The notes under the pieces were generated by a model. It was not told the DNA's origin and did no database searches. It was given only the letters and a program-made list of their open reading frames with translations. A DNA stretch of 64,000 bases from Ruminococcus sp. (lineage in GTDB: Bacteria > Bacillota > Clostridia > Oscillospirales > Ruminococcaceae): contig JAFTQW010000004.1 of the NCBI GenBank assembly GCA_017462565.1, positions 62,001 through 126,000 of the forward strand. The letters are read 5' to 3'. Positions 46,828 to 55,064 of this stretch are shown here, piece after piece; within the stretch, counting starts at the first letter, position 1, and each line of letters begins with the position of its first letter. Position numbers and translations under genes: made by a program.

Positions 46828-47919
46828 TTAATGAACTCGTTCAACTGTATATCCCATATCGGCAAGAAGATCGTCAACTCCTTTATCTCCGGCAAAATGA
46901 AGCGAACCTACCATAAAGAAGTAATTATCTCCGTCTTCAAGAAACTCAGCTGCTCTTTCAGCCATTCCGATATTTCTGTTGTAGAGCATTGTGTCCATGT
47001 ATTCATTGTAGTCGTCAAGAAGTTCGTCCGGAATTTCGTCAGAATTCTCGTCAACTTCAAGCATTTCATCAATTTTTCCCGTAGCCCACAAGTTATAAAG
47101 CTCTCCAAGCGATTCGGCAATTATGGACGGATCATCAAATTCTTCCTTTATTGATTTAAAGCAAAAATCTGCCAGAGCATCCGGATATGCGTTCATAGCG
47201 CTTGCCTGTATTTCAAGATTTTCTATATCAACTATCTCTTTGCCGTCATCCGCAGCCATTGATGCAAATCTTGAGTCAACGCCCTCTGAAGAGAGATTTT
47301 TCAGTTCGAGCATTGCAGATGATTCAATCTGATTGAGCCAGAATCCCGGTGTATAAACGTCAAGGAGTTCATTATACATACCCATATCTTCAAAGCATTC
47401 CTTACCGATCTCATAGGATTCCTCTGAAATATGATCTTTGATAGTAGTACCGTCAGTATACACAAGGTAGGTTAAAAATTCCTGCAAAACAGACATATCT
47501 GAAAGTTTATTCGGATCAACCTCAACTGCAATGCCGTCGCAGTTATCGTAAACCTCCATGATATAGTCGGGAAGCGAGTATTTCTCCTCGCTGACAACGT
47601 GAATCGTTCCCATAAGGTAAAGCTCGTTTCCGGTTTCAGGATCAGAAGCTTTCCACAATGCAGGAGCCGGAGTATCTACCGTAATATAGTCGTTTATATC
47701 GACAGTTCCATCGTTTTTAGATGTATCATCCTTGGTTTCAGATTCAGCTGTTTCATCCTCCGGAGCAGCGGTTGTCCCAACCACGTCAGCAGTTAAAGCT
47801 TCAGAATTGGTTGTTGTAGTTTTTACCTTTTCAGAAGAACTTTCCTTGTCTCCGCATCCTGACGCAGAAAGAGCCATGAGAGCAGCTAAAAATGCACATA
47901 AAATTCTACTTTTTTTCAT
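46828..47919 (-). CDS. TraB/GumN-family lipoprotein, 363 aa
   Basis: A signal peptide with lipobox ASGC (Cys22), an acidic Thr/Ser linker to about 90, then the TraB/GumN (PF01963-type) domain: ALWKASDPETGNELYLMGTIHVVSEE, CDGIAVEVDP and the C-terminal FFMVGSLHFAGDKGVDDLLADMGY. The paired His/Glu motifs are those of the EreA/ChaN/TraB-type metal-site fold, so it may be a metal-dependent hydrolase; substrate unknown. The ATG at 47919 follows AAGGGG. A promoter lies at 47982-48010, with a small terminator-like hairpin in the leader. Confidence 0.87.
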   Translation of the reverse strand: MKKSRILCAFLAALMALSASGCGDKESSSEKVKTTTTNSEALTADVVGTTAAPEDETAESETKDDTSKNDGTVDINDYITVDTPAPALWKASDPETGNELYLMGTIHVVSEEKYSLPDYIMEVYDNCDGIAVEVDPNKLSDMSVLQEFLTYLVYTDGTTIKDHISEESYEIGKECFEDMGMYNELLDVYTPGFWLNQIESSAMLELKNLSSEGVDSRFASMAADDGKEIVDIENLEIQASAMNAYPDALADFCFKSIKEEFDDPSIIAESLGELYNLWATGKIDEMLEVDENSDEIPDELLDDYNEYMDTMLYNRNIGMAERAAEFLEDGDNYFFMVGSLHFAGDKGVDDLLADMGYTVERVH

Positions 47920-47949
47920 AATGTTATCCCCTTCTATATTTTTTCATCT

Positions 47950-47972
47950 AAAAAAGAGCATACAATATACTC
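47950..47972 (-). terminator. Terminator-like hairpin in the TraB/GumN leader
   Basis: Minus strand GAGTATA-TTG-TATGCTC followed by six T, between the promoter and the start codon. It could be an attenuator. The 3-nt loop makes it less certain. Confidence 0.5.
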
Positions 47973-47981
47973 ATAAATGTA

Positions 47982-48010
47982 ATTATATCATATTTATAAC
48001 AAAAAATCAA
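47982..48010 (-). promoter_or_regulatory. Promoter of the TraB/GumN lipoprotein gene
   Basis: Minus strand TTGATT (48005-48010), 17-nt spacer, TATAAT (47982-47987). Confidence 0.65.
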
Positions 48011-48135
48011 CTATAAATTATAAAATGGAATGGTTAAAATCAGTTTTTAACAGCAGCCTGAAACTTTAGGAAAGTATTTCTCAACGCTGTATGACAATAA
48101 GTCCACTCCCGTAAACATAAAAACGTACAAAAAAC

Positions 48136-48164
48136 TTGACATTATCGCTGCAATACGCTACAAT
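48136..48164 (+). promoter_or_regulatory. Promoter of the leader peptide-MFS unit
   Basis: TTGACA (48136-48141), 17-nt spacer, TACAAT (48159-48164); start of transcription near 48171. Confidence 0.8.
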
Positions 48165-48233
48165 ATATATAAAGATATCTTATAAAAACAAATTCAAAAT
48201 TAAATTCTCACTGATACAAACGGAGGTATTATT

Positions 48234-48272
48234 ATGATACTTTGTATTGTTTGCACTCCATGCAAGGTTTGA
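48234..48272 (+). CDS. 12-residue leader peptide MILCIVCTPCKV
   Basis: ATG at 48234 with GGAGG (48222-48226) 7 nt upstream, ending in TGA at 48270-48272. Its coding sequence contains the 5' arms of two mutually exclusive RNA stems that cover the ribosome site and start codon of the MFS gene. A strong ribosome site in front of so short a frame, and its place in the fold, are the arrangement of ribosome-stalling leaders of antibiotic-resistance genes. Confidence 0.7.
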   Translation: MILCIVCTPCKV

Positions 48273-48314
48273 GGACACTGCATGGAGGATAGCATAATGT
48301 CCTCAGACTTTGCA
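48256..48314 (+). promoter_or_regulatory. Translational attenuator stems of the MFS exporter
   Basis: Stem A: CTCCATGCA (48256-48264) with TGCATGGAG (48279-48287), which buries most of the GGAGG at 48284-48288. Stem B: 48261-48277 with 48298-48314 (TGCAAGGTTTGAGGACA with TGTCCTCAGACTTTGCA, 15 of 17 Watson-Crick plus wobble), which buries the ATG at 48297. A ribosome held on the leader peptide would break both. Confidence 0.7.
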
Positions 48315-49631
48315 TTCCGGATAAATTATTATCAAAGGAGCAAAGTTATTATGAATAAAAATTTAAAAACATATATCATGCTTTGGAGTACGCAGTCAAT
48401 TTCCGCACTTGGCAGCGGTATGACAAGTTATGCGCTTGTGCTGTGGCTCTATATAAGCAGCGGTTCTGCATTGAAAACCGCACTTTTATCCGTTTGCTCG
48501 TATGCGCCTTATGTAGCAATGAGTATATTTGCAGGAGCTTTGAGTGATAAATGGAATAAAAAGAAAACTATGCTGATATGCGATCTGATAGCCGCACTCA
48601 GTACGGCAGCCGTTCTTGTTCTGATAAAAACCGAAAGTCTTCAAGTGTGGCATTTATATCTTATTAATGCGCTGAACGGCTTGATGAATACGGTTCAGCA
48701 GCCGGCAAGTGAAGTTGCCGCTACATTGCTTATACCTAAAGAATATTATCAAAAAACAAGCGGTATGCGTTCTTTTTCACAATCTCTCAATTCCATTCTG
48801 ACGCCTGTAATTGCAACTGCTGTATTCTCGTTTGCAGGGATTGAAGCAGTAATTATTGCTGATTTAACCACATTTGTTATAGCATTTATAACGCTATGGT
48901 TTTTTATCAGAATTCCTGAAACTCCTGAAAATGAAAAGAACAGTGAATCATTGCTAAAATCCGCTCACTCAGGACTTTTATGGCTGAAAAATAAGCCGTT
49001 GATTTTGAATCTGATAATTTTTCTTTCTTGTATCAACCTTATAGCTTCAACCTATGATGCGGCGCTTCCGGCAATGATACTTTCAAAAAATAACGGCGGC
49101 GAAACGGTTTTAGGAGCAATCAACACCTGCGTAGGTATCGTAGCATTGGCAGGAAGTATCATAACTACGCTTATCCCTGCGCCAAAAAACAGAGTCAAGG
49201 CGATCTGCACCTCATTATTTATTTCGATGAGTACGGAAAACTTTCTCCTTGCATTCGGTAATACGCCTGTCATTTGGTGTATAGGAGCTGTTTTAGGCTG
49301 GCTGAACATACCGTTTATGAATGCAAATATGGACGTAATTTTTCGTACAGAGATACCGCCCGATATACAGGGACGTGTATACGCTTGCCGGAATACGCTG
49401 CAATTCTTTACCATTCCTGTCGGATTTCTACTTGGCGGAGCATTGGTTGATAAAGTATTTGAACCTTTTATGTCCTGTCAGTCTGACGGCAGCCGTCTCA
49501 ATATTCTGTTTGGTACGGGAAAAGGTTCAGGTGCGGCTATGATGTTTTTCGTAATAGGAATTATCGGAGTATTAATATGCATGATATTCAGTATTATATT
49601 AAGAAAGTACAAATGGAGTGATGACAATTAA
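48297..49631 (+). CDS. MFS exporter, macrolide-efflux (Mef)-like, 444 aa
   Basis: Twelve predicted membrane segments: LKTYIMLWSTQSISALGSGMTSYALVLWLY, motif A-like AGALSDKWNKKKTM, and a middle loop at about 205-235. It resembles the MefA-type drug exporters of MFS. Two starts are possible: the ATG at 48297 with GGAGG 8 nt upstream, which is the site controlled by the leader stems, and the ATG at 48351 with GGAG 10 nt upstream, which begins directly at MNKNLKTY. Base composition is lower in GC than the pyr genes that follow, so transfer is possible. Substrate not determined. A terminator follows. Confidence 0.82.
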   Translation: MSSDFAFRINYYQRSKVIMNKNLKTYIMLWSTQSISALGSGMTSYALVLWLYISSGSALKTALLSVCSYAPYVAMSIFAGALSDKWNKKKTMLICDLIAALSTAAVLVLIKTESLQVWHLYLINALNGLMNTVQQPASEVAATLLIPKEYYQKTSGMRSFSQSLNSILTPVIATAVFSFAGIEAVIIADLTTFVIAFITLWFFIRIPETPENEKNSESLLKSAHSGLLWLKNKPLILNLIIFLSCINLIASTYDAALPAMILSKNNGGETVLGAINTCVGIVALAGSIITTLIPAPKNRVKAICTSLFISMSTENFLLAFGNTPVIWCIGAVLGWLNIPFMNANMDVIFRTEIPPDIQGRVYACRNTLQFFTIPVGFLLGGALVDKVFEPFMSCQSDGSRLNILFGTGKGSGAAMMFFVIGIIGVLICMIFSIILRKYKWSDDN

Positions 49632-49666
49632 TTGTTTCTGTCCGCTCAGTATATAAATTGAACAAG

Positions 49667-49708
49667 CACGCTGACTGAATCAATCTGTCAGCGTGTTTCA
49701 ATATTTTT
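49667..49708 (+). terminator. Terminator after the MFS gene
   Basis: CACGCTGAC/GTCAGCGTG stem with an 11-nt loop, then TTTCAATATTTTT. Confidence 0.75.
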
Positions 49709-49740
49709 CAGCAGTTTCAATGTTTTTAACAAAATTTGGC

Positions 49741-49769
49741 TTGCTAAAAGCAAATAAATATGTTATAAT
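49741..49769 (+). promoter_or_regulatory. Promoter of pyrK-pyrD-ruvX
   Basis: TTGCTA (49741-49746), 17-nt spacer, TATAAT (49764-49769). There is no room for a PyrR-type attenuator before pyrK. Confidence 0.7.
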
Positions 49770-49802
49770 TAAAGTATGTCAATTTCGGACAGGAGGTCAA
49801 AA

Positions 49803-50576
49803 ATGAAATACACACAGGGAAAATACCCGATAATGCAAAAAAAAGCTATAGCCAATAATACCTACAGCTTTGTTATAAGCTGTCCCGAGGTCGCAGAGGC
49901 TGCGCAGCCCGGACAGTTTGTTCATATAAGAGCAAATGGATTTACCCTCCGAAGACCTGTATCTATCTGCGGTATCGACAAGGAAAAAGGTCTGCTCAGG
50001 ATCGTTTTTGAAATAAGAGGCGACGGAACTGCTGAGATTGCTCGTCTCAACGAGGGCGAACTGATAGATATGCTTGCGCCGCTTGGTCACGGATTTACAG
50101 TTGATACTAACTTCAAAAAAGTCATTCTCATCGGCGGAGGAATCGGAACTCCTCCCATGCTCCCCCTTGCGCAGATATACGGTGAAAAAGCAACGGTTAT
50201 TACCGGTTTCAGAAGCGCAGGAGCTGTTATCCTTAACGAAGATTTCAAAAAAACCGACGCTGAAACGATAATCTGCACTGATGACGGAAGCTTCGGAGTT
50301 CACAGCTTTGTTACCGCTCCGCTTGAAAAGCTACTCAATGACGGCGCAGTTGACGCAGTTTATGCCTGCGGTCCTATGCCGATGCTCAAAAATATCGCTG
50401 CACTATGCAAAGATAAAAATGTCGGTCTCTGCGAAATATCGCTGGAGGAACGAATGGCTTGCGGTATCGGAGCTTGTCTCGGCTGTGCTTGCCGTACTAA
50501 AAGAAACGATGAGGAATATTTCGCTCACGTCTGTAAGGACGGTCCTGTATTCAACGCTGAGGAGGTAATCTGGTAA
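49803..50576 (+). CDS. pyrK: Dihydroorotate dehydrogenase electron-transfer subunit, 257 aa
   Basis: The FAD/2Fe-2S subunit that links PyrD to NAD. FAD site RRPVSICGID, nucleotide site LIGGGIGTPPMLPLAQ, and the C-terminal 2Fe-2S cysteines in MACGIGACLGCACRT...HVCKDGP. The ATG at 49803 has AGGAGG 6 nt upstream; the frame also opens at 49776. The stop overlaps the pyrD start by one base (TAATG). Confidence 0.95.
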   Translation: MKYTQGKYPIMQKKAIANNTYSFVISCPEVAEAAQPGQFVHIRANGFTLRRPVSICGIDKEKGLLRIVFEIRGDGTAEIARLNEGELIDMLAPLGHGFTVDTNFKKVILIGGGIGTPPMLPLAQIYGEKATVITGFRSAGAVILNEDFKKTDAETIICTDDGSFGVHSFVTAPLEKLLNDGAVDAVYACGPMPMLKNIAALCKDKNVGLCEISLEERMACGIGACLGCACRTKRNDEEYFAHVCKDGPVFNAEEVIW

Positions 50577-51487
50577 TGGCTGATTTATCTGTAAATATAT
50601 GCGGAGTTGACTTTAAAAATCCCGTGATCCCAGCTTCCGGAGTTTTCGGATACGGCAGAGAATATGAGGAACTTTTCCCTCTTGAAAAACTCGGTGGAAT
50701 CGCAACAAAAGGCACTACTCTCCACAGACGAACCGGAAATCTTGCTCCGAGAATAGCTGAAACGCCTTCGGGAATGCTAAATTCTGTCGGACTTCAGAAT
50801 CCCGGAATCGACCATTTCATCGAAAGTGAGCTTTCCTATCTTCTCACCAAAAATCTTGTAGTTCTTGCCAATATAGCAGGTTCGACCGTCGAAGAATGCA
50901 TCGCCGTTGCTGAAAAGCTCGAACAGACCGATGTTCATATGATAGAGCTCAATATCTCCTGCCCCAACGTAAAACAGGGCGGAGCTGCTTTCGGTACAAG
51001 CTGCGAAATGGCTGCCGAGGTAACACGTCAGGTTCGCAAGGCTACAACAAAACCTCTCGTTGTAAAGCTTTCTCCGAACGTTACAAGCATAACCGATATT
51101 GCCAAAGCCGTTGAAGATGCCGGAGCGGACGCAATTTCCATGATAAATACTCTCCTCGGAATGCGAATAGATATCAATACCGGACGTCCTGTTCTGAGGA
51201 ATAATGTCGGCGGAATGAGCGGTCCGGCTGTTTTCCCTATCGCAGTAAGAATGGTCTGGCAGGCTGCTAACGCCGTTAATATCCCGATAATCGGTATGGG
51301 CGGAGTCTCCTCCGGTCGTGACGCAATCGAGCTTATGATGGCAGGAGCATCTGCTGTTCAGGTCGGAGCAGCTATTTTCACAGATCCGTTCGCCCCTGTT
51401 AAAATTATCGGGGAAATGAATGAATTTCTTGATTCTAAGGGAATTTCCTCCGTTAAAGATATTATCGGAACTGTCAAGCCTTGGTGA
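50576..51487 (+). CDS. pyrD: Dihydroorotate dehydrogenase B, catalytic subunit, 303 aa
   Basis: The FMN enzyme that oxidises dihydroorotate to orotate. Class 1B marks: NPVIPASGVFGYGREYE, NSVGLQNPGI, ELNISCPNVKQGG with the catalytic cysteine, VVKLSPNV, NTLLGMRID and GMGGVSSGRDAIELMMAGASAVQVG. Partner of PyrK, coupled by a 1-nt overlap. No other pyr genes follow; the next is ruvX. Confidence 0.97.
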   Translation: MADLSVNICGVDFKNPVIPASGVFGYGREYEELFPLEKLGGIATKGTTLHRRTGNLAPRIAETPSGMLNSVGLQNPGIDHFIESELSYLLTKNLVVLANIAGSTVEECIAVAEKLEQTDVHMIELNISCPNVKQGGAAFGTSCEMAAEVTRQVRKATTKPLVVKLSPNVTSITDIAKAVEDAGADAISMINTLLGMRIDINTGRPVLRNNVGGMSGPAVFPIAVRMVWQAANAVNIPIIGMGGVSSGRDAIELMMAGASAVQVGAAIFTDPFAPVKIIGEMNEFLDSKGISSVKDIIGTVKPW

Positions 51488-51494
51488 AAAAGCT

Positions 51495-51929
51495 ATGATA
51501 ATTATGTCGGTTGACTTCGGCGACGCACGAACAGGTATTGCCGTTTGCGGAAAAAGCGAACTTATGGCTTCTCCGGTCTGCGTTATTGCCGAAAAGGATT
51601 TTAAAAAATGCTTAGAAAAAACCGCCGCTCTTGCAAAAGAGCAGCGGGCTGAACAAATTGTTGTCGGATTTCCCAAAAACATGAACGGAACGGTGGGAGA
51701 AAGAGCGGAAAAATGCCGTCTTTTCGCTGAAGAGCTTGAAAAGCTCACCGGCTGCCCCACTGTCCTCTGGGATGAACGCAACACCACTGTTTCCGCTCAC
51801 AACGCTCTCAACGTCACCAACACCCGTGGAAAAAAGCGAAAGGCTGTTGTAGACGCTGTGGCGGCAGTTATCATCCTCGAGAGCTATCTCGAATACAGAC
51901 GGAACACAGGCAGTTCTGCTGCGCTGTAA
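51495..51929 (+). CDS. ruvX: RuvX/YqgF-type Holliday-junction resolvase-like nuclease, 144 aa
   Basis: An RNase H-like fold with SVDFGDARTGIAV (catalytic Asp), VVGFPKNMNGTVGERAEK, LWDERNTTVSAHNAL (Glu) and DAVAAVIILESYL (Asp). Implicated in 16S rRNA 5'-end maturation and possibly recombination. The ATG at 51495 lies 7 nt after the pyrD stop with a weak ribosome site; another ATG is 9 nt further on. The longer frame from 51420 overlaps pyrD and is unlikely. Confidence 0.88.
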   Translation: MIIMSVDFGDARTGIAVCGKSELMASPVCVIAEKDFKKCLEKTAALAKEQRAEQIVVGFPKNMNGTVGERAEKCRLFAEELEKLTGCPTVLWDERNTTVSAHNALNVTNTRGKKRKAVVDAVAAVIILESYLEYRRNTGSSAAL

Positions 51930-52103
51930 CTACATCATAACCGATTTTATATCGTCAAGCAGATTTCCTGCTGCTTTAAGGGTTTTTCCGGCATTTTTCT
52001 TGATGCTGTATTTTTTCATCGGCGTTGCCGTATTAAAAGCATAGAAGGCGAATCCTACTGCCGCTCCGGCGGCTGCGCCTTTCGCTAAAGACTTAACATC
52101 CAT
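51930..52103 (-). CDS. Small YtxH-like membrane-associated protein, 57 aa
   Basis: MDVKSLAKGAAAGAAVGFAFYAF gives one Ala/Gly-rich membrane-type segment, followed by a basic amphipathic helix (KKYSIKKNAGKTLKAAGNLLDDIKS). GGAG lies 9 nt before the ATG. It abuts the ruvX stop on the other strand. Function unknown. Confidence 0.7.
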   Translation of the reverse strand: MDVKSLAKGAAAGAAVGFAFYAFNTATPMKKYSIKKNAGKTLKAAGNLLDDIKSVMM

Positions 52104-52203
52104 ATAGTCACACTCCAAAATCTATTTTTGTGCGGTAATCAGCCCTTTTCGGGCGTGATACTATTTTCTGCTTTATTGACGATTTTATTCATGAGGAATT
52201 TAA

Positions 52204-52701
52204 ATGCATAATCTTAACATTGTTCTTGTCGAGCCGCAGATTCCCCAGAATACGGGAAATATTTCCAGAACCTGCGCTGTTACAGGCGCTAAGCTTCATC
52301 TCGTTCGTCCTTTCGGATTTGAAATAACCGATAAACATCTGAAACGTGCAGGCCTTGATTACTGGGATAAGCTCGATATAGCGTATTATGACGGTCTTGA
52401 CGATTTTTTCGGCAAAAATAAAGACGGTAATTTTTTCTATTTCACTACTAAGGGCAGATACGTTCACAGCGACGTCTGCTATCCTGATAATTCATTTCTC
52501 ATTTTCGGACGTGAGGATAAAGGGCTTCCGGAAGAGCTTCTTCACGATAATCCTGAAAGTTGCGTTCGTATTCCGATGCGAAATGAACTAAGAAGTCTTA
52601 ATCTTTCAAATTCTGCCGCAATAGCAGTTTACGAGGTTCTTAGACAATGGGACTACCCCGATCTCTCAAGAGAGGGAAAATTAACTAAATACGAATGGTG
52701 A
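52204..52701 (+). CDS. trmL: tRNA (cytidine/uridine-34-2'-O)-methyltransferase, 165 aa
   Basis: A SPOUT-fold enzyme that methylates the wobble ribose of leucine tRNAs. Family segments: LNIVLVEPQIPQNTGNISRTC, RPFGFEITDKHLKRAGLDYW, LIFGREDKGLPEELL and IPMRNELRSLNLSNSAAIAVYE, which form the knotted AdoMet site. Typical length. GAGG lies upstream. degV follows at 13 nt. Confidence 0.94.
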   Translation: MHNLNIVLVEPQIPQNTGNISRTCAVTGAKLHLVRPFGFEITDKHLKRAGLDYWDKLDIAYYDGLDDFFGKNKDGNFFYFTTKGRYVHSDVCYPDNSFLIFGREDKGLPEELLHDNPESCVRIPMRNELRSLNLSNSAAIAVYEVLRQWDYPDLSREGKLTKYEW

Positions 52702-52714
52702 AGGAGTTTTTTCA

Positions 52715-53587
52715 ATGGCAAAAATTATGATTTTAACTGATAGCTGCTGTGATATACCAAAAGAAACTATCGAAGAACTCGGCATTAAAGTTCTTCCATT
52801 TACGCTTACCGTTTCAGGCGAGAGCTTCAGGGAAATTTATGATAAATCCACTCAGGAGGTTTATGAGCTTATGGCTCAGACCGACGAAATTCCCAAACAC
52901 TCCCAGATCTCCCCTGTAACTTTTGAAGAAACCTATAAGGAAATATACGAACAGGGTTACACCGATATCATCAGTATTTCTATAAATTCAAACGGTTCCG
53001 GAACATTTAATAATTCCATTATCGGCAAAAATGACTTTTTCGATAATAATCCCGAAGCCAAAGATAAGATACGAATTTTCAACCTTGATTCAAAGTGCTA
53101 CACCATTTTCTACGGCTATCCGATCATGGAAGCTGTCAAAAAAATTCGCAAGGGCGCTGAAGCTGAGGAGATAATCGCATATCTTGAGGACTGGTTCAAT
53201 GTCTGCGGAATTTACGCAGTTCCATACAGTCTTAAATATGCGAAAAAATCGGGAAGAATTTCCGCAGCAAAAGCATTTGCCGGAGAACTTCTCGGTCTTA
53301 AGCCGATTATTCTTTTTGCAGACGGCGGAACTGAAACTCTTGACAAAATAAGAGGCGAGAAAAATATCGTTTCCAAGCTTGTTGAATGCGTTGAAAAGAA
53401 TATGACTCCGCAGACTCCATACATCATGGTTCATGGACGCGACGCAACGCTTGCTAAAGAAGTTGAAAAGGAACTTATCAAAAAAACCGGAAGAAAAGCT
53501 GAGATGTACTCTCCTATCGGAGCTGTTGTTGCAGCTAATATCGGTCCGGACTTAGTCGGAGTATTAGTGAGAAGAAAAAACAAATAA
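52715..53587 (+). CDS. DegV-family fatty-acid-binding protein, 290 aa
   Basis: Begins MILTDSCCDIPKETIEELGIKVLPFTL, with the HSQISP segment and the C-terminal AEMYSPIGAVVAANIGPDLVGV. DegV/FakB proteins present fatty acids to a FakA kinase; no fakA is in the window. AAGGAG lies 8 nt before the ATG. Probably cotranscribed with trmL. A bidirectional terminator follows. Confidence 0.92.
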   Translation: MAKIMILTDSCCDIPKETIEELGIKVLPFTLTVSGESFREIYDKSTQEVYELMAQTDEIPKHSQISPVTFEETYKEIYEQGYTDIISISINSNGSGTFNNSIIGKNDFFDNNPEAKDKIRIFNLDSKCYTIFYGYPIMEAVKKIRKGAEAEEIIAYLEDWFNVCGIYAVPYSLKYAKKSGRISAAKAFAGELLGLKPIILFADGGTETLDKIRGEKNIVSKLVECVEKNMTPQTPYIMVHGRDATLAKEVEKELIKKTGRKAEMYSPIGAVVAANIGPDLVGVLVRRKNK

Positions 53588-53597
53588 GAATAACAAA

Positions 53598-53625
53598 ACG
53601 GAGAGCATTTCTGCTCTCCGTTATT
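53598..53625. terminator. Bidirectional terminator between degV and the spore protein gene
   Basis: ACGGAGAGC/GCTCTCCGT stem with a 6-nt loop, then TATTTTT on the plus strand. Confidence 0.82.
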
Positions 53626-53639
53626 TTTATAAAAAGACG

Positions 53640-53819
53640 TTACTGCATTTTATAGCTGTTGATCATCTTCTGAACCATACGTCCGCCGATTGATCCTGCT
53701 TCTCTTGAAGTGAGGTCGCCGTTATAACCATCCTTGAGGTTAACGCCCATCTCGCTTGCAGACTCCATCTTAAATCTTTCAAGAGCTTCCTTGCCCTTCT
53801 GTGTCATTTCACCCTTCAT
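53640..53819 (-). CDS. Small acid-soluble spore protein, alpha/beta type, 59 aa
   Basis: DNA-coating spore protein. Translation reads MKGEMTQKGKEALERFK, then MESASEMGVNLKDGYN, then LTSREAGSIGGRMVQKM. The ALERFK-ME-S-A-S-EMGV segment matches the germination-protease site of the family, and the REAGSIGGRMVQKMI helix matches its DNA-binding signature. AAAGGAG lies 8 nt before the ATG at 53819. A forespore promoter (sigma-G type) would be expected upstream, but I could not identify one confidently. Its presence, with sigE and spoIIGA 1.5-3 kb away, argues that the organism can sporulate or recently could. Confidence 0.9.
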   Translation of the reverse strand: MKGEMTQKGKEALERFKMESASEMGVNLKDGYNGDLTSREAGSIGGRMVQKMINSYKMQ

Positions 53820-53929
53820 AGTTAAATCTCCTTTAAATTTGAATTATTGATGCCGTGATAGTATTATAACACCGCAAATCAAAATTATATCAGGAAAATT
53901 TTTATTATTTTTCAAACGTTATTGACTTA

Positions 53930-54766
53930 TTAATATGTATCAAGAAAGTTATGTACGCCGTCTTTATCTTTGAAGGCAATTATTGTGCTGAGATTAACGT
54001 TTTCTACACTCCGGAAGATATTTTTCTCAACCTGTGGATTAATTTTGCTGAGTTCAGCAATAAGCTGTTTTATCTCCTGACGTTTTGAAACATTGCTGCC
54101 GTCCTCATCAGAAACTGCGCTTGATTCCGTAAAACGGCAGGCACACTGGAGAAATTTCAATCCGTTATAATCACGCCAGTGCTTGATATCCTTTTCTCGT
54201 ACAAGATAAAGCGGACGAATAAGCTCCATTCCCTCAAAATTAGTGCTGTGGAGCTTCGGCATCATGGTCTGAACCTGTCCGCCGTAAAGCATTCCCATAA
54301 GGATAGTTTCGATAACGTCATCGAAATGATGTCCGAGAGCGATTTTATTGCAGCCAAGCTCTTTCGCCTTGCTGTAGAGGAATCCTCTCCTCATGCGAGC
54401 GCAGATATAGCATGGATTTTTTTCAATATTAAAAACAGAATCAAAAATTTCAGAATCAAAAATTGTGATCGGTACAGAAAGAATCCGGGCATTTTCTTCT
54501 ATTGCACGTCTGTTTTCGGGATTATATCCGGGATCCATAACGAGAAAAACAACTTCAAACGGAAATTTATCGTGACGTTTAAGCTCTTGAAAAAGCTTTG
54601 CCATAAGCATTGAATCTTTTCCACCGGAAATACAAACAGCAATTTTGTCGCCCGGCTGAACCAACTTATATTCATTTATCGCCTTTGTGAATTTGCACCA
54701 TATATTCTTTTTAAATTTTTTTCGCAGACTTTTTTCAACGTCATCTGCCGTTATTATCTCACTCAT
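53930..54766 (-). CDS. TtcA-like PP-loop tRNA thiolation ATPase, 278 aa
   Basis: The PP-loop ICISGGKDSMLMAKLF binds ATP. CYICARMRRG (CxxC) and the later CAC of LKFLQCACRF are the cluster/sulfur cysteines of the TtcA group, which makes 2-thiocytidine at position 32. LGHHFDDVIETILMGMLYGG is a further family mark. The ATG at 54766 follows GAGGTG; the frame extends to 54805 without support. In Firmicutes this subgroup is not well characterised, so the target base is uncertain. Confidence 0.85.
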   Translation of the reverse strand: MSEIITADDVEKSLRKKFKKNIWCKFTKAINEYKLVQPGDKIAVCISGGKDSMLMAKLFQELKRHDKFPFEVVFLVMDPGYNPENRRAIEENARILSVPITIFDSEIFDSVFNIEKNPCYICARMRRGFLYSKAKELGCNKIALGHHFDDVIETILMGMLYGGQVQTMMPKLHSTNFEGMELIRPLYLVREKDIKHWRDYNGLKFLQCACRFTESSAVSDEDGSNVSKRQEIKQLIAELSKINPQVEKNIFRSVENVNLSTIIAFKDKDGVHNFLDTY

Positions 54767-54840
54767 TTTGCAACACCTCAGCATTATTATACCACATAAA
54801 AGCAAAAATGTCTACAAAAAAACAGAAGGCGAATCAGAGC

Positions 54841-55043
54841 AGCAGCATTTACTTTTTGTTATGTTTATTAAGAGGATTTTGTGTCTTTAATGCCTTGTCA
54901 AATGAAATTATTTTCGTCTTGGCATCCTGTCGGGCGTGATTTAATCAGTGCTTCCTTAATATCGGGATTCCAAAGGGGATGCAATCCCCTTTGGCAGGGG
55001 TACGGGGACAGCGTCTCCTTAAAAAGTAAAAACTGTTGCCGTG
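54841..55043. repeat. Repeat copy R5, between the TtcA-like gene and sigE
   Basis: Left end GCAGCATTTACTTTTTGTTATG and right end AAAGTAAAAACTGTTGC are imperfect inverted termini sharing TTTACTTTTT. Inside is one core copy GGGATTCCAAAGGGGATG...CCCCTTTGGCAGGGG plus GTACGGGGACAGCGTC. Non-coding. Confidence 0.72.
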
Positions 55044-55064
55044 TACACGTAACGCCATGAAAAA

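Noticed and set aside
50777..51787. 336-codon open frame on the minus strand
   Set aside because: It covers pyrD and ruvX in antisense; both plus-strand genes are certain, and the frame has no recognisable motif.
53820..53930. Sigma-G promoter for the spore protein gene
   Set aside because: AATACTA- and TGATAT-like boxes occur, but their spacing does not fit the expected 17-18 nt.
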